DNA of 6,086 bases from Candidatus Omnitrophota bacterium (GTDB lineage: Bacteria > Omnitrophota > Gorgyraeia > Tantalellales > Tantalellaceae), in contig JAQUNB010000080.1 in NCBI GenBank assembly GCA_028717825.1, positions 1 to 6,086 of the forward strand, given 5' to 3'. The notes beneath the pieces are model-generated. The model did no database searches and was not told the origin of the DNA. It saw nothing but the letters and a program-made list of their open reading frames with translations. Every line of letters begins with the position of its first letter. Positions within the stretch are counted from its first letter, which is position 1. Shown here in pieces: positions 1 through 6,086 of this stretch. The position numbers and the translations under genes were made by a program.

Positions 1-1832
1 CTGTTTTCCCATTCTTTGACAATTTCCGCATACAGAAAAATCGTAAATAACCTGTGCAAACCTGTCATGTTGTCTTCGTTCTCTATGATTTTTTTTGTTT
101 CCTCGATCGAAAAACATTCAAGCATGTCTTTGTTGTTTTTTAAAAGGTCGATTAATATTTTTTTGAAATCTTTATTTTTTTCATTCGTGCTCTTTTCGCC
201 TGGCTTTAGAAAAGAAAAAAGGCTACGCTTAACACATTTTATGATCCGCCCAACTTTTCTTATTAAAGCATGCCTGGCTAACCTTTCTTTAAAACGCAAG
301 ACCCCCATTGTGCCCGCGTCATTTAACGCATATATACTTCTGTCATTACAAAAATATTCGACATTAGTTGTTCGCGGATCTACCGAATTCAAGAAATCCC
401 TAAAAAATACAGTATCCCTTTTATTCTCATCTATTGCTATTGCTCGCCTAAAAAATAATGAAGAACGATACGGCGAGGATGTCCATAGATAAAAACGGTT
501 GCGATCCTCCCCTTCTCCTGCCCACCTATAATCGTATTCAAACCTGAACCTTGCATATTTTTTATGCGCATCTTTTTCAACATAATTTTCTAAGTGTTCC
601 CTTAAATGTTCTCTGACGGCTTTTTCCGAAAGATCTAGCATACGACAAACTTTTGTGGTCGAATATTTATATTCATCTTTTGTCTCCATCAGAAAATCTA
701 CTAGACCCGTTACGCCCTTCAACCCCTTGGTCAGATGTATAGACCTTACCGTTTCCCCGCCAAATAACCCCGTGTAAAATACCGTATTTTCACCAAAATC
801 CTCGGTCACCTTCGTCAAAGTGTCCAGCATGTGAGCCGAAGAAGTGGGGTTAAGCCCATCTTTGAGAAATACAACTTTTTTACATTTTTCTATGTCGATC
901 TGCGTGTTTATTTTAAAAGGCGTTATTCCCAGACCAAATTCGCCGGCAACACGCCTCGCGTAATCGGACTCTCCAAAATCATTGCGAACATTTGTTATTA
1001 CCTTTGGGGTATTATCGGAATATATAAGCCCCGCCAATGTCCCCCGAGAGTCAAGCCCGCCGCTCAACGAAAGAACAGATGTCTTATTACGTAATTTACC
1101 GGATCTGTTTTTAATGCTGGATAAAAATAGATCTCTAATTTTTCCAATCGCACTTTCGCACGGCTCAGGATCAACATGTTCGAAATCGATCGGCAACACA
1201 GTTTCTTTTAAGAGTTCATTCTTCTCCGTATCAAACCATAAAAAAGTCGCTGGCCTTATCCTGTTAATACCTTCTATCAGGGTATTCTCATCCAATGGAA
1301 ACCCGAAAAGGAGATATTCCATAAGGGCTTCTCTTTTAAACTTATTTTCTTCTAAAAAAGGAACGATAAATTTAATTTCCCTCGAGACAATCATCTCCTT
1401 ATCGTTTTTGTAATAATATAACGGCAGACAGCCAAGAAAATCATTCATAACAAAAAGTTTCTTTTCGGACTTATCGTATATACATACAATGAACTCCCCG
1501 TCCATTTTCAATAGAAACTCTTTTACTGTGCAAATAAAATCTCCATCAACAATAGAGATCTTTTCCGCTAATTCGATAAGTTTTATTCTAATAAACTCAT
1601 CATCCCAATTATAAATAAACCCTTCCAGAACTATGGAGAAACGTTCTGAATCAAAAATTTTCCTCGGATAACCGTCATATGCCGTCATGCTTATGCTGGT
1701 ATTGTTATCAAGTAAGACCGGGAACCGCGAGTATTTCTTGGAATGCAACATTCTTTGCTCAACGTTTCCCAGCTTCCGCGTTAAATCCTCAACAATGATT
1801 TTTCTTCCCGTAATAATATTTAGACCGGGCAT
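1..1832 (-). CDS. Asparagine-synthetase-like protein without the catalytic cysteine (3' end cut by window edge)
   Basis: My reading of the minus strand from ATG at 1832-1830 gives 610 codons with no stop down to base 1, so the C-terminus is missing. AsnB-type proteins end soon after a helix like the last one seen, so probably little is lost. Residues 1-210 resemble the class II glutaminase (Ntn) fold: MPGL at the start, LEGFIYN at 69-75 where AsnB has NGEIYN, and NDFLGCLPLYY at 130-140 where AsnB has RDHLGIIPLY. Cys2, the nucleophile, is proline. The synthetase domain follows, with the ATP pyrophosphatase loop SLSGGLDSR at 255-263, a second glycine motif TGLFGGE at 354-360 in place of the usual SGEGADE, and SSPYRSSLFFRRAIAID at 452-468 where AsnB has its PFLD-type segment. 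The family adenylates a carboxylate and joins it to an amine. Without the cysteine it probably uses ammonia or another amine directly, as beta-lactam synthetase does. The substrate is unknown; a cytoplasmic location is likely, as no signal peptide is seen. The start is supported by a strong Shine-Dalgarno sequence. The gene is more AT-rich than gltB. Confidence 0.5.
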   Translation of the reverse strand, partial: MPGLNIITGRKIIVEDLTRKLGNVEQRMLHSKKYSRFPVLLDNNTSISMTAYDGYPRKIFDSERFSIVLEGFIYNWDDEFIRIKLIELAEKISIVDGDFICTVKEFLLKMDGEFIVCIYDKSEKKLFVMNDFLGCLPLYYYKNDKEMIVSREIKFIVPFLEENKFKREALMEYLLFGFPLDENTLIEGINRIRPATFLWFDTEKNELLKETVLPIDFEHVDPEPCESAIGKIRDLFLSSIKNRSGKLRNKTSVLSLSGGLDSRGTLAGLIYSDNTPKVITNVRNDFGESDYARRVAGEFGLGITPFKINTQIDIEKCKKVVFLKDGLNPTSSAHMLDTLTKVTEDFGENTVFYTGLFGGETVRSIHLTKGLKGVTGLVDFLMETKDEYKYSTTKVCRMLDLSEKAVREHLREHLENYVEKDAHKKYARFRFEYDYRWAGEGEDRNRFYLWTSSPYRSSLFFRRAIAIDENKRDTVFFRDFLNSVDPRTTNVEYFCNDRSIYALNDAGTMGVLRFKERLARHALIRKVGRIIKCVKRSLFSFLKPGEKSTNEKNKDFKKILIDLLKNNKDMLECFSIEETKKIIENEDNMTGLHRLFTIFLYAEIVKEWEN

Positions 1833-1836
1833 TTTT

Positions 1837-1843
1837 CCTCCTT
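1837..1843 (-). promoter_or_regulatory. Shine-Dalgarno sequence of the asparagine-synthetase-like gene
   Basis: The minus strand reads AAGGAGG, a near-perfect anti-16S match, followed by AAAA and the ATG at 1832. The four-base spacer is a little short but workable. It fixes the start codon, and the protein begins exactly where the family's Met-Cys-Gly would be. Confidence 0.5.
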
Positions 1844-1845
1844 AA

Positions 1846-1858
1846 ATAAACGGTTTAT
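1846..1858. repeat. 13-bp palindrome just upstream of the Shine-Dalgarno
   Basis: ATAAAC-G-GTTTAT has perfect 6-bp arms around one central base. The one-base centre makes an RNA hairpin unlikely, so if it matters it would be as a small DNA operator. It lies only two bases from the Shine-Dalgarno, downstream of the putative -10. AT-rich palindromes of this size also arise by chance, so no function is claimed. Confidence 0.5.
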
Positions 1859-1905
1859 CGACTATATGATCTCCGGAATTCAACGCAGTTTATGCATCTT
1901 AATGA

Positions 1906-1930
1906 GTGAAGAGATGTTTCCTCTTTTCAC
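1906..1930 (-). repeat. Imperfect inverted repeat, possible 5'-leader hairpin
   Basis: Read on the minus strand, GTGAAAAGAG (1930-1921) can pair with CTCTTCAC (1913-1906) across a seven-base loop: five pairs, a two-base AA bulge, then three pairs. If the TATAAT at 1942-1937 is used, transcription would begin near 1930, so this stem would sit at the very 5' end of the leader. Such stems can protect mRNA from decay. The stem is short and this role is inference. Confidence 0.5.
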
Positions 1931-1936
1931 TTTCTT

Positions 1937-1942
1937 ATTATA
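1937..1942 (-). promoter_or_regulatory. Candidate -10 box for the asparagine-synthetase-like gene
   Basis: The minus strand carries a perfect TATAAT here, 104 bases upstream of the ATG. No convincing -35 lies 16-18 bases further up: the aligned hexamers are atatag, aatata and gaatat. A promoter here would give a leader of about 98 bases. It is the best candidate in the gap, but a lone TATAAT in AT-rich DNA is weak evidence. Confidence 0.5.
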
Positions 1943-1990
1943 TCAACCTGCCTGTAATCTATATTCTTTCGCACACGGGCCGATATTCCG

Positions 1991-2018
1991 GGGGTTATCT
2001 ATTTATCCTTATAACCCC
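1991..2018 (-). repeat. Perfect 8-bp inverted repeat after the gltB stop, possible transcript-end hairpin
   Basis: GGGGTTAT (2018-2011 on the minus strand) and ATAACCCC (1998-1991) are perfectly complementary around a 12-base loop. The stem starts seven bases after the gltB stop codon. This is where a terminator or 3'-end-protecting hairpin is expected. No U-run follows on either strand (minus continues with CGGAATATCGG), so it is not a classical intrinsic terminator. It could be a processing or attenuating structure that lets some transcription continue. Confidence 0.5.
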
Positions 2019-2025
2019 ATCAGGA

Positions 2026-5000
2026 TCACCCATCTAATACCTCCAAGAGATCTAAATTTGCCTCTATATTCTTCTCCTCAAGAACGCGTTTATATTCGAG
2101 CGGCATGACCTTTACAAAATAACCGATCTCCCGTTCGAAATTCTTCAATATTTTTTCCGCAACGGCGCTTTTTGTATGTTTATAGTGGTTATGGATCATG
2201 TTGTAGATCGTCACTTGATCATCATCGTCGGCTTCTTCAAGCTTTACCATGCTTCTATTGCATTTTTCACCAAAAACATTTTTATCGTCATACACATAAG
2301 CTATACCTCCCGACATGCCTGCGGCAAAATTTTTCCCGGTTTCGCCCAAAATCACAACACGTCCTCCAGTCATGTATTCACACCCGTGATCACCCACGCC
2401 TTCTACCACGGCATAAAGCCCCGAGTTACGTATGCAGAACCTCTCACCGGCTCGCCCGCTTAAATAGGCTTCCCCCGAGATCGCTCCGTAAAAAGCCGTA
2501 TTACCGATAATTATATTTTCGCTGGAACGGTACTCCGCCCTTTTGTCAGGATAAATTATGATCTTGCCGCCAGATATGCCCTTACCGACATAATCGTTCG
2601 CCATCCCCTCAAGTTCAAAAGTAACACCTTTAGCAAGGAACGCACCGAAACTTTGGCCCGCGACACCGGTAAATTTACAGTGTATCGTGTCTTCCGGAAG
2701 AGAGTCTTCCCCATGTAAAGCACATATTTCGCCGCTAAGCATAGCGCCCGTAGCTCTATTCACGTTGTTTATCGGCATATTTATTTTTACGGTCTTTCCG
2801 TGCTCCACGGCGTCTTTGGAAAGCCTAATGATCTCCCCGTCAAGAACATCCTCTATTTTATGGTCCTGCTTTATGGTCTGCCTTGTCTCGCTGCCATTCA
2901 AAACAAACGGTTTATAAAGGATACCACTAAAGTCGATGTCTTTAGCCTTTTCCGGAACGATCCTTTTATTAAGTTCCACAAGGTCCGTCCTCCCGACTAA
3001 TTCATCGATTGTCCTTACGCCAAGAGACGCCATGATCTCTCTAAGTTCACGCGCAATAAAACACATATAATTCACGATGTGTTCCGGCGCCCCCTTAAAC
3101 CTCGACTGCAGCAACGCGTCTTGCGTGGCTATGCCGACTGAACAATTATTCAGATTGCAATGCCTGAGCATTACACACCCCATCGCGACAAGCGCGGCAG
3201 TGCAAAATCCATATTCTTCGGCACCCAATATCGCGGCCACAGCTACATCTCTGGCTGTCCTCATCTGACCGTCGGCTTGCAGCCTCACCCTGCTCCTTAA
3301 ACCGTTCAGAACAAGTGTCTGATGCGCCTCTGAAAGTCCAAGTTCCCATGGAAGCCCTGCGTATCTTATCGAACTTTTTGGAGAAGCTCCTGTGCCGCCG
3401 TCACCGCCGGATATTAGGATCATATCGGCGTGCCCTTTAGCTACTCCTGCTGCGACCGTACCGACACCAAGCTCTGAAACAAGCTTTACGCTTATCCTCG
3501 CCTTAGGGTTAACATTTTTGAGATCGAAAATAAGTTGAGCCAGATCCTCGATCGAATAAATATCGTGATGCGGCGGAGGCGATATAAGTGTAACCCCGGG
3601 TGTCGTATATCGCGTCCGGGCGATAATAGCACTGACTTTATGTCCGGGCAATTGTCCGCCTTCGCCTGGTTTTGCGCCTTGTGCAATTTTTATCTGAAGT
3701 TCATCCGCATTGACCAAATAATTTGTGGTAACACCGAACCTTCCCGAAGCTACCTGTTTTATCGCGCTTCGCGTTGAATCACCATTTGGAAGCGGGATAA
3801 ATCTCGCTGGATCTTCTCCTCCTTCACCGGTGTTTGATCTGGCACCGAGCCTATTCATCGCAATAGCCAGCGTCTCGTGTGCCGAAGCGGATATAGAACC
3901 AAAACTCATAGCGCCGGTAACAAATCTTTTAATGATAGCTTCTTCGGACTCAACTTCTTCTATTGGAATGGGCGTTTGTTTTTTAAATTCCAGTAAGCTT
4001 CTCAAGGTCGTCGGGTTTTGTGATTGATCGTTTACGAGTTGCGCGAACTCCTTATATTTTTCATAGTCGCCGCTTCTTACCGCGTCTTGGAGAGCAGCGA
4101 TACTCTCCGGTCGCCAAAGATGGAATTCGCCATCTTTCTTCCACTGGTACACACCGCCTGTCCCAAGATATGGAGTCGTCAGATTTTCGTTATCGGGAAA
4201 TGCCTCTTTATGCCTTCGCATCGTTTCTTCGCCGATCGCATCAATATTTAACCCGCCTATACGGGATGCCGTACCGGTGAAATATCTCTCGATCACTTCT
4301 TCTCCTATCCCTAGCGCCTCAAATATTTGCGCGCCGCGGTAACTCCTTAAAGTAGAGATCCCCATTTTTGAAAGGATCTTTTCGAGGCCATAATTGACAG
4401 CTTTGCGATAATTTTCTCTGGCTTTAAAAACATCGATCTCGAGCTGTTTTTCTTTTTTCAGAAAATCCAAAGATTCATATGCAAGATAAGGATTGATACA
4501 ATCCGCACCATAACCGAAAAGCAGCGCAAAATGGTGGACTTCTCTCGGTTCTCCTGTCTCCAGTATGAGCCCCACATTCGTACGCAGTGTTTTTCTGACA
4601 AGATGATGATGAACAGCACTTACGGCAAGAAGCGCAGGAAGCGCGGAATGTTCTTTATCTATACCTCTATCGCTTAAGATAACAAAAGAATACCCCACGT
4701 TAACGGCTTCCTCAACTTCGGCACAGGTTCTCTCCAGCGATCTCTTAAAATCTTCTTTTGCTTTTATGTTAAAAAGCAGCGAAATAGTCTTGGCCTTAAA
4801 TCCGTTGTCCTTTATCCGGCGAATCTCCTCTAACCCGTCATCGGTCAGAATGGGGTTCATAACCAACAGTTTATGCGCATGGGCAGAAGTTTCTTCAAGC
4901 ATGTTCTCCTGTTTTCCCACATAACTTTCAAGACTCATCACTATCTCTTCCCTTATCGGATCAATAGCGGGGTTTGTCACCTGCGCGAAAAGCTGCTTAA

Positions 5001-6086
5001 AATAATTGTAAAGAAGCTGCGGTTTTTTAGACAAAATAGCGTGCGGGATATCGCTTCCCATCGAACCTATCGGCTCTTTAGCTTCTTCCGCCATGGGTTT
5101 TATTATCATCCTTAGATCTTCCCTAGTATAACCAAAGGCTTTCAAATCAGTTAAAATGTCTTTCGCTATAAATTTTTCTGCCCTTCGCACTTTAGGTGGA
5201 TCATTAAGTTCCATGAGATGTTCCCTTACCCACCTTAGATATGGCCTTTGCGAAGAAACAGTTCTCTTAATTTCACTGTCATCAATTATTCTCTTTTCCT
5301 TAGTATCAATAAAAAGCATTTTCCCCGGTTCCAGCCTGCCCGAATAAGAAATATTCGCCGGGTCTATATCCAGAACGCCTACCTCCGAAGCCATGACGAC
5401 GAGGTTGTCTTTAGTAACTATGTATCTGGCCGGACGCAAACCGTTCCTATCCAAGAAAGCGCCGACCCTTGTCCCGTCTGTTACCGCAATGGCGGCTGGG
5501 CCATCCCATGGTTCCATAAAACAGGCATGAAATTTGTAAAAACTTTTAAGTTTTTCATCCATTAGCACATTATGCTCCCATGCCTCCGGGATAAGCATCA
5601 TCATCACGTGAGGAAGCGTTTTTCCAGAAAGCATCAGAAGCTCGAAGACATTGTCGAAGCCAGCGGAATCGCTTCCGCCCGGGACGATCACGGGCTTGAC
5701 CTTTTCTATCTCCTTACCAAAGTACACACTTTTAAGAAGGCTTTCACGTGCCTTCATCCAGTTAATATTTCCCCGAAGAGTATTAATCTCTCCGTTATGC
5801 GCCAGAAACCTAAAAGGCTGCGCAAGATCCCATGTCGGGAAAGTATTTGTGCTGTACCTTGAATGGACAAGCGCAAGAGCGCTTTCTATGTCCTGATCCT
5901 TAAAATCGATAAAATAATACCTAAGCTGCTCCGGCATCAACAGACCTTTGTAGCTTATGGTTCGACTAGACAGATTGGTTATGTAGAAAAAACTTTTCTG
6001 TTTTAGATCTGAGCCTCTAATAATGTTCTCCATGCGTTTTCTTATCACATAAAGCTTTCTCTCAAAAGCCATCTCATTAAGGTTTG
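2026..6086 (-). CDS. gltB: Glutamate synthase large (alpha) subunit, 5' end beyond the window
   Basis: This enzyme turns glutamine plus 2-oxoglutarate into two glutamates in the GS-GOGAT ammonia-assimilation route in the cytoplasm. Numbering from the in-frame Met at 6072: glutaminase-domain motifs are HSRYSTNTFPTW 70-81, AHNGEINTLRGN 91-102, GGSDSAGFDN 132-141 and DRNGLRPARY 208-217. A central domain spans about 390-690. The FMN/synthase domain (about 700-1065) has MSFGSIS 722-728, GEGGEDP 749-755, AQGAKPGEGGQLPG 797-810, SPPPHHDIYSIEDL 831-844 and GGDGGTGASP 889-898. The [3Fe-4S] cysteines are C966-x5-C972-x4-C977. The glycine-rich beta-helix domain is about 1095-1290. Met 6072 is not the true start: the frame stays open to 6086 (N-L-N-E precedes it) and the N-terminal catalytic Cys is absent. 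R72, N93 and D135 match the spacing I recall for R210, N231 and D273 of Azospirillum alpha-GltS, implying about 140 residues plus any propeptide beyond the edge. The short GEDPAR-to-NGD segment suggests the pyridine-nucleotide type, needing GltD. The stop is TGA. Confidence 0.5.
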   Translation of the reverse strand, partial: NLNEMAFERKLYVIRKRMENIIRGSDLKQKSFFYITNLSSRTISYKGLLMPEQLRYYFIDFKDQDIESALALVHSRYSTNTFPTWDLAQPFRFLAHNGEINTLRGNINWMKARESLLKSVYFGKEIEKVKPVIVPGGSDSAGFDNVFELLMLSGKTLPHVMMMLIPEAWEHNVLMDEKLKSFYKFHACFMEPWDGPAAIAVTDGTRVGAFLDRNGLRPARYIVTKDNLVVMASEVGVLDIDPANISYSGRLEPGKMLFIDTKEKRIIDDSEIKRTVSSQRPYLRWVREHLMELNDPPKVRRAEKFIAKDILTDLKAFGYTREDLRMIIKPMAEEAKEPIGSMGSDIPHAILSKKPQLLYNYFKQLFAQVTNPAIDPIREEIVMSLESYVGKQENMLEETSAHAHKLLVMNPILTDDGLEEIRRIKDNGFKAKTISLLFNIKAKEDFKRSLERTCAEVEEAVNVGYSFVILSDRGIDKEHSALPALLAVSAVHHHLVRKTLRTNVGLILETGEPREVHHFALLFGYGADCINPYLAYESLDFLKKEKQLEIDVFKARENYRKAVNYGLEKILSKMGISTLRSYRGAQIFEALGIGEEVIERYFTGTASRIGGLNIDAIGEETMRRHKEAFPDNENLTTPYLGTGGVYQWKKDGEFHLWRPESIAALQDAVRSGDYEKYKEFAQLVNDQSQNPTTLRSLLEFKKQTPIPIEEVESEEAIIKRFVTGAMSFGSISASAHETLAIAMNRLGARSNTGEGGEDPARFIPLPNGDSTRSAIKQVASGRFGVTTNYLVNADELQIKIAQGAKPGEGGQLPGHKVSAIIARTRYTTPGVTLISPPPHHDIYSIEDLAQLIFDLKNVNPKARISVKLVSELGVGTVAAGVAKGHADMILISGGDGGTGASPKSSIRYAGLPWELGLSEAHQTLVLNGLRSRVRLQADGQMRTARDVAVAAILGAEEYGFCTAALVAMGCVMLRHCNLNNCSVGIATQDALLQSRFKGAPEHIVNYMCFIARELREIMASLGVRTIDELVGRTDLVELNKRIVPEKAKDIDFSGILYKPFVLNGSETRQTIKQDHKIEDVLDGEIIRLSKDAVEHGKTVKINMPINNVNRATGAMLSGEICALHGEDSLPEDTIHCKFTGVAGQSFGAFLAKGVTFELEGMANDYVGKGISGGKIIIYPDKRAEYRSSENIIIGNTAFYGAISGEAYLSGRAGERFCIRNSGLYAVVEGVGDHGCEYMTGGRVVILGETGKNFAAGMSGGIAYVYDDKNVFGEKCNRSMVKLEEADDDDQVTIYNMIHNHYKHTKSAVAEKILKNFEREIGYFVKVMPLEYKRVLEEKNIEANLDLLEVLDG

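Noticed and set aside
16..492. Plus-strand open frame of 158 codons
   Set aside because: It lies antisense inside the AsnB-like gene, whose minus-strand frame is open throughout and carries family motifs. The plus-strand protein is low-complexity, rich in F, S and L, with no recognisable motif.
831..1413. Two overlapping plus-strand open frames of 87 and 143 codons
   Set aside because: Both are antisense shadows of the AsnB-like synthetase domain, have no recognisable domain, and overlap each other in different frames.
1991..2018. Classical Rho-independent terminator for gltB
   Set aside because: The stem is good but no T-run follows it on either strand, so it is reported only as an inverted repeat.
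1866..2108. Plus-strand open frame of 80 codons across the intergenic gap
   Set aside because: It runs into the 3' end of gltB in antisense, I saw no good ribosome binding site before it, and the product resembles nothing known. The gap reads better as regulatory sequence.
2172..5896. Many short open frames on both strands within gltB
   Set aside because: They lie within the long gltB frame, which has conserved motifs along its whole length, so they are shadows.
6070..6072. ATG as a possible gltB start codon
   Set aside because: The frame continues open to the window edge, the upstream codons fit the family, and the glutaminase nucleophile Cys must lie further upstream.

Overview
The window holds two large genes, both on the minus strand and both cut by a window edge, with about 190 bases between them. 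The content is bacterial: Shine-Dalgarno translation, a bacterial-type glutamate synthase large subunit, and medium-to-low GC. I cannot name the lineage. An uncultured anaerobic or environmental bacterium would fit, but that is only an impression.

Right two thirds (2026-6086): gltB, the alpha (large) subunit of glutamate synthase. It enters from beyond the right edge, so the amino-terminal part with the catalytic cysteine is not visible. The rest is intact to its TGA stop: most of the glutaminase domain, the central domain, the FMN/[3Fe-4S] synthase domain and the C-terminal beta-helix domain. All expected motifs that can be seen are conserved. It appears to lack the FMN-domain insertion I recall from ferredoxin-dependent enzymes, so it should need a GltD-type beta subunit. 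No gltD lies downstream in this window.

Gap (1833-2025): non-coding. It holds a perfect 8-bp inverted repeat just after the gltB stop, a good -10-like TATAAT without a convincing -35, an imperfect hairpin that would sit at the start of the resulting transcript, a 13-bp palindrome, and a strong Shine-Dalgarno sequence.

Left third (1-1832): an asparagine-synthetase-like protein, open for 610 codons and running off the left edge. The ATP-binding SGGLDS loop is intact. The amino-terminal glutaminase domain has no nucleophile (MPGL instead of MCGI) and its glutamine-pocket motifs are eroded. It is therefore probably a glutamine-independent ATP-dependent ligase of unknown substrate rather than a standard AsnB. 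Its base composition is clearly more AT-rich than gltB.

Whether the two genes share a pathway is open. They are co-directional, but the gap and the separate -10 candidate allow independent transcription. No RNA gene, mobile element or CRISPR array was seen. The most notable item is the nucleophile-less asparagine-synthetase-like gene. I see no clear evidence for a new multi-gene system here.
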